In this document: positions 10,122 to 25,100 of the stretch, piece after piece | Numbering within the stretch: the first letter of the stretch is position 1 | Layout of the letters: the number at the start of each line of letters is the position of its first letter | From: Trichomonas vaginalis G3 | Taxonomy: Eukaryota; Parabasalia; Trichomonadida; Trichomonadidae | Length of the DNA: 64,000 bases | Assembly (NCBI RefSeq): GCF_026262505.1 | Contig: NC_067203.1 | Coordinates: 8,432,001-8,496,000, forward strand | Direction: 5' to 3' | Notes under the pieces: model-generated | The model's input: only the letters and a program-made list of their open reading frames with translations | Told to the model about the DNA's origin: nothing | The model's database searches: none | Program-made: the position numbers and the translations under genes

Positions 10122-13100
10122 CACTCTTGTCGGTCAAAGTTCCGCAATCACAAAGTGATTGCAAAAGAATTGTTCCATTCTGGGAGACATGCAGTGACAA
10201 TGTCTCCCAGAATGAGACATTGCGACCGACAAGAGTGCACAATACACTCTTGTCGGTCAAAGTTCCGCAATCACAAAGTGATTGCAAAAGATTGTTCCAT
10301 TCTGGGACATGCAGTGACAATGTCTCCCAGAATGAGACATTGCGACGACAAGAGTGCACAATACACTCTTGTCGCGTCAAAGTTCCGCATCACAAAGTGA
10401 TGCAAAAGATTTTTCTTCTGGGAGACATGCAGTGACAATGTCTCCAGAATGAGACATTGTGACCGACAATGAGTGCACAATACACTCTTGTCGGTCAAAG
10501 TTCCGCATTCAAGTTATGAATGCGGAACTTTCTATCATTCTGGGAGACATGCAGTGACAATGTCTCCCAGAATGAGACATTGCGACCGACAAGAGTGCAC
10601 AATACACTCTTGTCGGTCAAAGTTCCGCAATCACAAAGTGATTGCAAAAGATTGTTCCATTCTGGGAGACATGCAGTGACAAGTCTCCCAGAATGAGACA
10701 TTGTGACCGACAGAGTGCACAATACACTCTTGTCGGTCAAAGTTCCGCAATCACAAAAGTGATTGCAAAAGATTGTTCCATTCTGGGAGACATGCAGTGA
10801 CAATGTCTCCCAGAATGAGACATTGCGACGACAAGAGTGCACAATACACTCTTGTCGGTCAAAGTTCCGCAATCACAAAGTGATTGCAAAAGATTGTTCC
10901 ATTCTGGGAGACATGCAGTGACAATGTCTCCAGAATGAGACATTGTGACCGACATGAGTGCACAATACACTCTTGTCGGTCAAAGTTCCGCATTCAAGTT
11001 ATGAATTGCAAAAGAATTTTCTATCATTCTGGGAGACATGCAGTGACAATGTCTCCCAGAATGAGACATTGCGACCGACAGAGTGCACAATACACTCTTG
11101 TCGGTCAAAGTTCCGCATCAAGTTATGATGCGAATTTTCATTCTGGGAGACATGCAGTGACAATGTCTCCCAGAATGAGACATTGTGACCGACAAGAGTG
11201 CACAATACACTCTTGTCGGTCAAAGTTCCGCAATCACAAAGTGATTGCAAAGAATTGTTCCATTCTGGGAGACATGCAGTGACAATGTCTCCCAGAATGA
11301 GACATTGCGACGAAAGAGTGCACAATACACTCTTGTCGGTCAAAGTTCCGCAATCACAAAGTGATTGCAAAAGATTGTTCCATTCTGGGAGACATGCAGT
11401 GACAATGTCTCCCAGAATGAGACATTTGGTGACGACAAGAGTGCACAATACACTCTTGTCGGTCAAAGTTCCGCAATCACAAAGTGATTGCAAAAGAATT
11501 GTTCCATTCTGGGAGACATGCAGTGACAATGTCTCCCAGAATGAGACATTGCGACCGACAAGAGTGCACAATACACTCTTGTCGGTCAAAGTTCCGCAAT
11601 CACAAAGTGATTGCAAAAGATTGTTCCATTCTGGGAGACATGCAGTGACAATGTCTCCCAGAATGAGACATTGTGACCGACAAGAGTGCACAATACACTC
11701 TTGTCGGTCAAAGTTCCGCAATCACAAAGTGATTGCAAAAGATTTGTTCCATTCTGGGAGACATGCAGTGACAATGTCTCCCAGAATGAGACATTGGACC
11801 GACAAGAGTGCACAATACACTCTTGTCGGTCAAAGTTCCGCATTCAAGTTATGATGCAAAAATTTCTATCATTCTGGGAGACATGCAGTGACAATGTCTC
11901 CAGAATGAGACATTTGACCGACAGAGTGCACAATACACTCTTGTCGGTCAAAGTTCCGCAATCAAGTTATGAATGCGAACTTTCTCCATTCTGGGAGACA
12001 TGCAGTGACAATGTCTCCCAGAATGAGACATTGTGACCGACAAGAGTGCACAATACACTCTTGTCGGTCAAAGTTCCGCAATCACAAAGTGATTGCAAAA
12101 GATTGTTCCATTCTGGGAGACATGCAGTGACAATGTCTCCCAGAATGAGACATTGTGACCGACAGAGTGCACAATACACTCTTGTCGGTCAAAGTTCCGC
12201 AATCACAAGTGATTGCAAAAGATTGTTCCATTCTGGGAGACATGCAGTGACAATGTCTCCCAGAATGAGACATTGTGACCGACAAGAGTGCACAATACAC
12301 TCTTGTCGGTCAAAGTTCCGCAATCACAAAGTGATTGCAAAAGATTGTTCCATTCTGGAGACATGCAGTGACAATGTCTCCCAGAATGAGACATTGACCG
12401 ACAAGAGTGCACAATACACTCTTGTCGGTCAAAGTTCCGCATCACAAGTGAGTTTGCAAAAGATTGTTCCATTCTGGGAGACATGCAGTGACAATGTCTC
12501 CCAGAATGAGACATTGTGACCGACAAGAGTGCACAATACACTCTTGTCGGTCAAAGTTCCGCAATCACAAAGTGATTGCAAAAGATTGTTCCATTCTGGG
12601 AGACATGCAGTGACAATGTCTCCCAGAATGAGACATTGTGACCGACAGAGTGCACAATACACTCTTGTCGGTCAAAGTTCCGCAATCACAAAGTGATTGC
12701 AAAAGATTGTTCCATTCTGGGAGACATGCAGTGACAATGTCTCCAGAATGAGACATTGCGACCGACAAGAGTGCACAATACACTCTTGTCGGTCAAAGTT
12801 CCGCAATCACAAAGTGATTGCAAAAGATTGTTCCATTCTGGGAGACATGCAGTGACAATGTCTCCCAGAATGAGACATTGCGACCGACAAGAGTGCACAA
12901 TACACTCTTGTCGGTCAAAGTTCCGCAATCACAAAGTGATTGCAGATTGTTCCATTCTGGGAGACATGCAGTGACAATGTCTCCCAGAATGAGACATTGT
13001 GACCGACAAGAGTGCACAATACACTCTTGTCGGTCAAAGTTCCGCATCACAAAGTGATTGCAAAGATTGTTCCATTCTGGGAGACATGCAGTGACAATGT

Positions 13101-16100
13101 CTCCCAGAATGAGACATTGTGACCGACAGAGTGCACAATACACTCTTGTCGGTCAAAGTTCCGCATTCAAGTGTTGCAAGAATTGTTCATTCTGGGAGAC
13201 ATGCAGTGACAATGTCTCCCAGAATGAGACATGACCGACAAGAGTGCACAATACACTCTTGTCGGTCAAAGTTCCGCATTCAAGTGATTGCAAGATTGTT
13301 CCATTCTGGGAGACATGCAGTGACAATGTCTCCCAGAATGAGACATTGCGACCGACAGAGTGCACAATACACTCTTGTCGGTCAAAGTAATCAAAGTGAT
13401 TGCAAAAATTGTTCATCTCTGGGAGACATGCAGTGACAATGTCTCCCAGAATGAGACATTGCGACCGACAAGAGTGCACAATACACTCTTGTCGGTCAAA
13501 GTTCCGCATCACAAAGTGATTGCAAAGATTGTTCCATTCTGGGAGACATGCAGTGACAATGTCTCCCAGAATGAGACATTGCGACCGAAGAGTGCACAAT
13601 ACACTCTTGTCGGTCAAAGTTCCGCAATCACAAAGTGATTGCAAAAGATTTTCCATTCTGGGAGACATGCAGTGACAATGTCTCCCAGAATGAGACATTG
13701 TGACCGACATGAGTGCACAATACACTCTTGTCGGTCAAAGTTCCGCAATTCAAAGTGATTGCGGAACTTTTATTCATTCTGGGAGACATGCAGTGACAAT
13801 GTCTCCAGAATGAGACATTGTGACCGACAGAGTGCACAATACACTCTTGTCGGTCAAAGTTCCGCAATCACAAGTGATTGCAAAAGATTGTTCATTCTGG
13901 GAGACATGCAGTGACAATGTCTCCCAGAATGAGACATTGTGACCGACAAGAGTGCACAATACACTCTTGTCGGTCAAAGTTCCGCAATCACAAAGTGATT
14001 GCAAAAGATTGTTCCATTCTGGGAGACATGCAGTGACAATGTCTCCCAGAATGAGACATTGTGACCGACAGAGTGCACAATACACTCTTGTCGGTCAAAG
14101 TTCCGCAATCACAAAGTGATTGCAAAAGATTGTTCCATTCTGGGAGACATGCAGTGACAATGTCTCCCAGAATGAGACATTGCGACGACAAGAGTGCACA
14201 ATACACTCTTGTCGGTCAAAGTTCCGCAATCACAAAGTGATTGCAAAAGATTGTTCCATTCTGGGAGACATGCAGTGACAATGTCTCCAGAATGAGACAT
14301 TGTGACCGACAAGAGTGCACAATACACTCTTGTCGGTCAAAGTTCCGCATCACAAAGTGATTGCAAAAGATTGTTCATTCTGGGAGACATGCAGTGACAA
14401 TGTCTCCCAGAATGAGACATTGTGACCGACAGAGTGCACAATACACTCTTGTCGGTCAAAGTTCCGCATTCAAGTTATGAATGCGGAACTTCTATCATTC
14501 TGGGAGACATGCAGTGACAATGTCTCCCAGAATGAGACATTGTGACCGACAAGAGTGCACAATACACTCTTGTCGGTCAAAGTTCCGCAATCACAAAGTG
14601 ATTGAAAAGATTGTTCCATTCTGGGAGACATGCAGTGACAATGTCTCTCAGAATGAGACATTGTGACCGACAAGAGTGCACAATACACTCTTGTCGGTCA
14701 AAGTTCCGCAATCACAAAGTGATTGCAAAAGATTGTTCCATTCTGGGAGACATGCAGTGACAATGTCTCCCAGAATGAGACATTGCGACCGACAAGAGTG
14801 CACAATACACTCTTGTCGGTCAAAGTTCCGCAATCACAAAGTGATTGCAAAAGATTGTTCCATTCTGGGAGACATGCAGTGACAATGTCTCCCAGAATGA
14901 GACATTGCGACCGACAAGAGTGCACAATACACTCTTGTCGGTCAAAGTTCCGCATCACAAAGTGATTGCAAAGATTGTTCCATTCTGGGAGACATGCAGT
15001 GACAATGTCTCCAGAATGAGACATTGCGACCGACATGAGTGCACAATACACTCTTGTCGGTCAAAGTTCCGCATTCACAAGTGATGCAAAAGATTGTTCC
15101 ATTCTGGGAGACATGCAGTGACAATGTCTCCCAGAATGAGACATTGCGACCGACATGAGTGCACAATACACTCTTGTCGGTCAAAGTTCCGCATTCAAGT
15201 TATGAATGCGGAACTTTCTATCATTCTGGGAGACATGCAGTGACAATGTCTCCCAGAATGAGACATTGCGACCGACAGAGTGCACAATACACTCTTGTCG
15301 GTCAAAGTTCCGCAATCACAAAGTGATTGCAAAAGATTGTTCCATTCTGGGAGACATGCAGTGACAATGTCTCCAGAATGAGACATTGTGACCGACAAGA
15401 GTGCACAATACACTCTTGTCGGTCAAAGTTCCGCATCAAGTTATGAATGCGGATTGTTCATTCTGGGAGACATGCAGTGACAATGTCTCCCAGAATGAGA
15501 CATTGCGACCGACAAGAGTGCACAATACACTCTTGTCGGTCAAAGTTCCGCAATTCACAAGTGATTGCAAAAGATTTTCCATTCTGGAGACATGCAGTGA
15601 CAATGTCTCCCAGAATGAGACATTGCGACCGACAGAGTGCACAATACACTCTTGTCGGTCAAAGTTCCGCAATCACAAAGTGATTGCAAAAGATTGTTCC
15701 ATTCTGGGAGACATGCAGTGACAATGTCTCCCAGAATGAGACATTGTGACCGACAAGAGTGCACAATACACTCTTGTCGGTCAAAGTTCCGCAATCACAA
15801 GTTATGAATTGCATTTCTATCATTCTGGGAGACATGCAGTGACAATGTCTCCCAGAATGAGACATTGTGACCGACAAGAGTGCACAATACACTCTTGTCG
15901 GTCAAAGTTCCGCATTCAAGTGATGAATGCGGAACTTTCTATCATTCTGGGAGACATGCAGTGACAATGTCTCCCAGAATGAGACATTGACCGACAAGAG
16001 TGCACAATACACTCTTGTCGGTCAAAGTTCCGCAATCACAAAGTGATTGCAAAAGATTGTTCCATTCTGGGAGACATGCAGTGACAATGTCTCCCAGAAT

Positions 16101-19100
16101 GAGACATTGTGACCGACAGAGTGCACAATACACTCTTGTCGGTCAAAGTTCCGCATCACAAAGTGATTGCAAAAGATTGTTCCATTCTGGGAGACATGCA
16201 GTGACAATGTCTCCAGAATGAGACATTGTGACCGAATGAGTGCACAATACACTCTTGTCGGTCAAAGTTCCGCAATCACAAAGTGATTGCAAAAATTGTT
16301 CCATTCTGGGAGACATGCAGTGACAATGTCTCCCAGAATGAGACATTGCGACCGACAAGAGTGCACAATACACTCTTGTCGGTCAAAGTTCCGCATCAAA
16401 GTTATGAAGATTGTTCCATTCTGGGAGACATGCAGTGACAATGTCTCCCAGAATGAGACATTGCGACCGAAGAGTGCACAATACACTCTTGTCGGTCAAA
16501 GTTCCGCAATCACAAAGTGATGCAAAAATTGTTCCATTCTGGGAGACATGCAGTGACAATGTCTCCCAGAATGAGACATTGCGACCGAAGAGTGCACAAT
16601 ACACTCTTGTCGGTCAAAGTTCCGCATCACAAAGTGATTGCAAAAGATTGTTCCATTCTGGGAGACATGCAGTGACAATGTCTCCCAGAATGAGACATTG
16701 CGACCGACAAGAGTGCACAATACACTCTTGTCGGTCAAAGTTCCGCAATCACAAAGTGATTGCAAAAGATTGTTCCATTCTGGGAGACATGCAGTGACAA
16801 TGTCTCCCAGAATGAGACATTGTGACCGACAGAGTGCACAATACACTCTTGTCGGTCAAAGTTCCGCAATCAAAGTGATTGCAAAAATTGTTCCATTCTG
16901 GGAGACATGCAGTGACAATGTCCCAGAATGAGACATTGCGACCGACAAGAGTGCACAATACACTCTTGTCGGTCAAAGTTCCGCAATCACAAAGTGATTG
17001 CAAAAGATTGTTCCATTCTGGGAGACATGCAGTGACAATGTCTCCCAGAATGAGACATTGTGACCGACAAGAGTGCACAATACACTCTTGTCGGTCAAAG
17101 TTCCGCATCAAGTGATTGCAAATTCTATCATTCTGGGAGACATGCAGTGACAATGTCTCCCAGAATGAGACATTGTGACCGACAAGAGTGCACAATACAC
17201 TCTTGTCGGTCAAAGTTCCGCAATTCAAGTGAATGCGGAATTGTATCATTCTGGGAGACATGCAGTGACAATGTCTCCAGAATGAGACATTGTGACCGAC
17301 AGAGTGCACAATACACTCTTGTCGGTCAAAGTTCCGCAATCACAAGTGATGCAAGATTTTATCATTCTGGGAGACATGCAGTGACAATGTCTCCCAGAAT
17401 GAGACATTGTGACCGACAGAGTGCACAATACACTCTTGTCGGTCAAAGTTCCGCATCAAAGTGATTGCAAAAGAATTGTTCCATTCTGGGAGACATGCAG
17501 TGACAATGTCTCCCAGAATGAGACATTGTGACCGACAAGAGTGCACAATACACTCTTGTCGGTCAAAGTTCCGCAATCACAAAGTGATTGCAAAAGATTG
17601 TTCCATTCTGGGAGACATGCAGTGACAATGTCTCCCAGAATGAGACATTGTGACCGACAAGAGTGCACAATACACTCTTGTCGGTCAAAGTTCCGCAATC
17701 ACAAGTGATTGCAAAGATTGTTCATTCTGGGAGACATGCAGTGACAATGTCTCCCAGAATGAGACATTGTGACCGACATGAGTGCACAATACACTCTTGT
17801 CGGTCAAAGTTCCGCAATCACAAAGTGATTGCAAAAGATTTTTCCATTCTGGGAGACATGCAGTGACAATGTCTCCCAGAATGAGACATTGTGACCGACA
17901 AGAGTGCACAATACACTCTTGTCGGTCAAAGTTCCGCAATCACAAGTGATTGCAAAAGATTGTTCCATTCTGGGAGACATGCAGTGACAATGTCTCCCAG
18001 AATGAGACATTGTGACCGACAAGAGTGCACAATACACTCTTGTCGGTCAAAGTTCCGCATCAAAGTGATTGCAAAAGATTGTTCCATTCTGGGAGACATG
18101 CAGTGACAATGTCTCCCAGAATGAGACATTGTGACCGACAAGAGTGCACAATACACTCTTGTCGGTCAAAGTTCCGCATCACAAGTGATTGCAAAAGATT
18201 TTCCATTCTGGGAGACATGCAGTGACAATGTCTCCCAGAATGAGACATTGCGACCGACAAGAGTGCACAATACACTCTTGTCGGTCAAAGTTCCGCATCA
18301 AATGATTGCGGAGATTGTTCATTCTGGGAGACATGCAGTGACAATGTCTCCCAGAATGAGACATTGTGACCGACAGAGTGCACAATACACTCTTGTCGGT
18401 CAAAGTTCCGCAATCAAGTATGCAAAAGAATTCTTCATTCTGGGAGACATGCAGTGACAATGTCTCCCAGAATGAGACATTGCGACCGACAAGAGTGCAC
18501 AATACACTCTTGTCGGTCAAAGTTCCGCAATCACAAAGTGATTGCAAAAGATTGTTCCATTCTGGGAGACATGCAGTGACAATGTCTCCCAGAATGAGAC
18601 ATTGCGACCGACAAGAGTGCACAATACACTCTTGTCGGTCAAAGTTCCGCAATCACAAAGTGATTGCAAAAGATTGTTCCATTCTGGGAGACATGCAGTG
18701 ACAATGTCTCCCAGAATGAGACATTGTGACCGACAAGAGTGCACAATACACTCTTGTCGGTCAAAGTTCCGCAATCACAAAGTGATTGCAAAAGATTGTT
18801 CCATTCTGGGAGACATGCAGTGACAATGTCTCCCAGAATGAGACATGTGACCGACAAGAGTGCACAATACACTCTTGTCGGTCAAAGTTCCGCAATCACA
18901 AAGTGATTGCAAAAGATTGTTCCATTCTGGGAGACATGCAGTGACAATGTCTCCAGAATGAGACATTGCGACCGACAGAGTGCACAATACACTCTTGTCG
19001 GTCAAAGTTCCGCAATCACAAAGTGATTGCAAAAGATTGTTCCATTCTGGGAGACATGCAGTGACAATGTCTCCCAGAATGAGACATTGCGACCGACATG

Positions 19101-22100
19101 AGTGCACAATACACTCTTGTCGGTCAAAGTTCCGCAATCACAAAGTGATTGCAAAAGATTGTTCCATTCTGGGAGACATGCAGTGACAATGTCTCCCAGA
19201 ATGAGACATTGTGACCGACATGAGTGCACAATACACTCTTGTCGGTCAAAGTTCCGTAATCACAAAGTGATTGCAAAAGATTGTTCCATTCTGGGAGACA
19301 TGCAGTGACAATGTCTCCAGAATGAGACATTGTGACCGACATGAGTGCACAATACACTCTTGTCGGTCAAAGTTCCGCATTCAAGTATGAAGACTTTCTA
19401 TCATTCTGGGAGACATGCAGTGACAATGTCTCCCAGAATGAGACATTGCGACCGACAGAGTGCACAATACACTCTTGTCGGTCAAAGTTCCGCATCAAAG
19501 TGATTGCAAAAGATTGTTCCATTCTGGGAGACATGCAGTGACAATGTCTCCCAGAATGAGACATTGCGACCGACAGAGTGCACAATACACTCTTGTCGGT
19601 CAAAGTTCCGCAATCACAAAGTGATTGCAAAAGATTGTTCCATTCTGGGAGACATGCAGTGACAATGTCTCCCAGAATGAGACATTGTGACCGACAAGAG
19701 TGCACAATACACTCTTGTCGGTCAAAGTTCCGCAATCACAAAGTGATGCAAAAGATTGTTCCATTCTGGGAGACATGCAGTGACAATGTCTCCCAGAATG
19801 AGACATTGCGACCGACATGAGTGCACAATACACTCTTGTCGGTCAAAGTTCCGCAATCACAAAGTGATTGCAAAAGATTGTTCCATTCTGGGAGACATGC
19901 AGTGACAATGTCTCCCAGAATGAGACATTGCGACCGACAGAGTGCACAATACACTCTTGTCGGTCAAAGTTCCGCAATCACAAAGTGATTGCAAAAGATT
20001 GTTCCATTCTGGGAGACATGCAGTGACAATGTCTCTCGGAATGAGACATTGCGACCGAAGAGTGCACAATACACTCTTGTCGGTCAAAGTTCCGCATCAA
20101 GTTATGAATGCGGAATTCTATCATTCTGGGAGACATGCAGTGACAATGTCTCCCAGAATGAGACATTGCGACCGACATGAGTGCACAATACACTCTTGTC
20201 GGTCAAAGTTCCGCATCACAAGTGATTGCAAAAGAGTTCCATTCTGGGAGACATGCAGTGACAATGTCTCCCAGAATGAGACATTGACCGACAAGAGTGC
20301 ACAATACACTCTTGTCGGTCAAAGTTCCGCAATCACAAAGTGATTGCAAAGATTGTTCCATTCTGGGAGACATGCAGTGACAATGTCTCCCAGAATGAGA
20401 CATTGTGACCGACAAGAGTGCACAATACACTCTTGTCGGTCAAAGTTCCGCATTCAAGTTATGAATGCGGAACTTCTATCATTCTGGGAGACATGCAGTG
20501 ACAATGTCTCCCAGAATGAGACATTGTGACCGACAAGAGTGCACAATACACTCTTGTCGGTCAAAGTTCCGCAATCACAAGTGATTGCAAAAGATTGTTC
20601 CATTCTGGGAGACATGCAGTGACAATGTCTCCCAGAATGAGACATTGTGACCGACAAGAGTGCACAATACACTCTTGTCGGTCAAAGTTCCGCAATCACA
20701 AAGTGATTGAAGATTGTTCCATTCTGGGAGACATGCAGTGACAATGTCTCCCAGAATGAGACATTGTGACCGACAGAGTGCACAATACACTCTTGTCGGT
20801 CAAAGTTCCGCAATTCACAAAGTGATTGCAAAAGATTTTCCATTCTGGGAGACATGCAGTGACAATGTCTCCCAGAATGAGACATTGTGACCGACATGAG
20901 TGCACAATACACTCTTGTCGGTCAAAGTTCCGCAATCACAAAGTGATTGCAAAAGATTGTTCCATTCTGGGAGACATGCAGTGACAATGTCTCCCAGAAT
21001 GAGACATTGTGACCGACATGAGTGCACAATACACTCTTGTCGGTCAAAGTTCCGCAATCACAAAGTGATTGCAAAAGATTGTTCCATTCTGGGAGACATG
21101 CAGTGACAATGTCTCCCAGAATGAGACATTGTGACCGACAGAGTGCACAATACACTCTTGTCGGTCAAAGTTCCGCATTCAAGTTATGAATGCGGAATTT
21201 CTATCATTCTGGGAGACATGCAGTGACAATGTCTCCCAGAATGAGACATTGCGACCGACAAGAGTGCACAATACACTCTTGTCGGTCAAAGTTCCGCAAT
21301 CACAAGTGATTGCAAAAGATTGTTCCATTCTGGGAGACATGCAGTGACAATGTCTCCCAGAATGAGACATTGTGACCGACAAGAGTGCACAATACACTCT
21401 TGTCGGTCAAAGTTCCGCATTCAAGTTATGAATGCGAACTTTCTATCATTCTGGGAGACATGCAGTGACAATGTCTCCCAGAATGAGACATTGTGACCGA
21501 CAGAGTGCACAATACACTCTTGTCGGTCAAAGTTCCGCAATCACAAAGTGAGCAAAAGATTGTTCCATTCTGGAGACATGCAGTGACAATGTCTCTCAGA
21601 ATGAGACATTGCGACCGACAAGAGTGCACAATACACTCTTGTCGGTCAAAGTTCCGCAATCACAAAGTGATTGCAAAAGATTGTTCCATTCTGGGAGACA
21701 TGCAGTGACAATGTCTCCCAGAATGAGACATTGCGACCGACAAGAGTGCACAATACACTCTTGTCGGTCAAAGTTCCGCAATCATTATTAATGCGAACTT
21801 TTTCATTCTGGGAGACATGCAGTGACAATGTCTCCCAGAATGAGACATTGCGACCGACAAGAGTGCACAATACACTCTTGTCGGTCAAAGTTCCGCATCA
21901 AAAGTGAATGCAAATTTTCATTCTGGGAGACATGCAGTGACAATGTCTCCCAGAATGAGACATTGCGACCGACAAGAGTGCACAATACACTCTTGTCGGT
22001 CAAAGTTCCGCAATCACAAAGTGATTGCAAAGATTGTTCATTCTGGGAGACATGCAGTGACAATGTCTCCCAGAATGAGACATTGTGACCGACAAGAGTG

Positions 22101-25100
22101 CACAATACACTCTTGTCGGTCAAAGTTCCGCAATCACAAAGTTTGCAATGATTGTTCATTCTGGGAGACATGCAGTGACAATGTCTCCAGAATGAGACAT
22201 TGCGACCGACAAGAGTGCACAATACACTCTTGTCGGTCAAAGTTCCGCAATCACAAAGTGATTGCAAAAGATTGTTCCATTCTGGGAGACATGCAGTGAC
22301 AATGTCTCCAGAATGAGACATTGTGACCGACAAGAGTGCACAATACACTCTTGTCGGTCAAAGTTCCGCAATCACAAAGTGATTGCAAAAGATTGTTCCA
22401 TTCTGGGAGACATGCAGTGACAATGTCTCCCAGAATGAGACATTGACCGACATGAGTGCACAATACACTCTTGTCGGTCAAAGTTCCGCAATCACAAAGT
22501 GATTGCAAAAGATTGTTCCATTCTGGGAGACATGCAGTGACAATGTCTCCCAGAATGAGACATTGTGACCGACATGAGTGCACAATACACTCTTGTCGGT
22601 CAAAGTTCCGCAATCAAGTGATTGCGATTTTATCATTCTGGGAGACATGCAGTGACAATGTCTCCCAGAATGAGACATTGCGACCGACAAGAGTGCACAA
22701 TACACTCTTGTCGGTCAAAGTTCCGCAATCACAAAGTGATTGCAAAAGATTGTTCCATTCTGGGAGACATGCAGTGACAATGTCTCCCAGAATGAGACAT
22801 TGCGACCGACATGAGTGCACAATACACTCTTGTCGGTCAAAGTTCCGCATCAAAGTTTGAAAGATTGTTCATTCTGGGAGACATGCAGTGACAATGTCTC
22901 CCAGAATGAGACATTGCGACCGACATGAGTGCACAATACACTCTTGTCGGTCAAAGTTCCGCAATCACAAAGTGATTGCAAAAGATTGTTCCATTCTGGG
23001 AGACATGCAGTGACAATGTCTCCCAGAATGAGACATTGCGACCGACAAGAGTGCACAATACACTCTTGTCGGTCAAAGTTCCGCAATCACAAAGTGATTG
23101 CAAAAGATTGTTCCATTCTGGGAGACATGCAGTGACAATGTCTCCCAGAATGAGACATTGACCGACAAGAGTGCACAATACACTCTTGTCGGTCAAAGTT
23201 CCGCATCACAATGAATGCGGATTTTATCATTCTGGGAGACATGCAGTGACAATGTCTCCCAGAATGAGACATTGTGACCGACAAGAGTGCACAATACACT
23301 CTTGTCGGTCAAAGTTCCGCAATCACAGTTATGAATGATTTTCATTCTGGGAGACATGCAGTGACAATGTCTCCCAGAATGAGACATTGCGACCGACAAG
23401 AGTGCACAATACACTCTTGTCGGTCAAAGTTCCGCAATCACAAAGTGATTGCAAAAGATTGTTCCATTCTGGGAGACATGCAGTGACAATGTCTCCCAGA
23501 ATGAGACATTGCCGACATGAGTGCACAATACACTCTTGTCGGTCAAAGTTCCGCATCAAGTTATGAATGCGGATTGTTCATTCTGGGAGACATGCAGTGA
23601 CAATGTCTCCCAGAATGAGACATTGCGACCGACAAGAGTGCACAATACACTCTTGTCGGTCAAAGTTCCGCAATCACAAAGTGATTGCAAAAGATTGTTC
23701 CATTCTGGGAGACATGCAGTGACAATGTCTCCCAGAATGAGACATTGCGACCGACAAGAGTGCACAATACACTCTTGTCGGTCAAAGTTCCGCATTCAAG
23801 TTATGAATGCAACTTTCTATCATTCTGGGAGACATGCAGTGACAATGTCTCCCAGAATGAGACATTGCGACCGACAAGAGTGCACAATACACTCTTGTCG
23901 GTCAAAGTTCCGCAATCACAAAGTGATTGCAAAAGATTGTTCCATTCTGGGAGACATGCAGTGACAATGTCTCCCAGAATGAGACATTGTGACCGACAAG
24001 AGTGCACAATACACTCTTGTCGGTCAAAGTTCCGCAATCACAAAGTGATTGCAAAAGATTGTTCCATTCTGGGAGACATGCAGTGACAATGTCTCCCAGA
24101 ATGAGACATTGTGACCGACAAGAGTGCACAATACACTCTTGTCGGTCAAAGTTCCGCAATCACAAAGTGATTGCAAAAGATTGTTCCATTCTGGGAGACA
24201 TGCAGTGACAATGTCTCCCAGAATGAGACATTGTGACCGACATGAGTGCACAATACACTCTTGTCGGTCAAAGTTCCGCAATCAAAAGTGAATGCAACTT
24301 GTTCATTCTGGGAGACATGCAGTGACAATGTCTCCCAGAATGAGACATTGCGACCGACATGAGTGCACAATACACTCTTGTCGGTCAAAGTTCCGCAATC
24401 ACAAAGTGATTGCAAAAGATTGTTCCATTCTGGGAGACATGCAGTGACAATGTCTCCAGAATGAGACATTGTGACCGACAAGAGTGCACAATACACTCTT
24501 GTCGGTCAAAGTTCCGCAATCAAATGAATGCGATTTCTATCATTCTGGGAGACATGCAGTGACAATGTCTCCCAGAATGAGACATTGCGACCGACATGAG
24601 TGCACAATACACTCTTGTCGGTCAAAGTTCCGCAATCACAAAGTGATTGCAAAAGATTGTTCCATTCTGGGAGACATGCAGTGACAATGTCTCCAGAATG
24701 AGACATTGCGACCGACATGAGTGCACAATACACTCTTGTCGGTCAAAGTTCCGCAATCACAAAGTGATTGCAAAAGATTGTTCCATTCTGGGAGACATGC
24801 AGTGACAATGTCTCCCAGAATGAGACATTGTGACCGACATGAGTGCACAATACACTCTTGTCGGTCAAAGTTCCGCAATCACAAAGTGATTGCAAAAGAT
24901 TGTTCCATTCTGGGAGACATGCAGTGACAATGTCTCCCAGAATGAGACATTGTGACCGACAAGAGTGCACAATACACTCTTGTCGGTCAAAGTTCCGCAA
25001 TCAAGTGATTGCGAACTTTTATCATTCTGGGAGACATGCAGTGACAATGTCTCCCAGAATGAGACATTGCGACCGACAAGAGTGCACAATACACTCTTGT

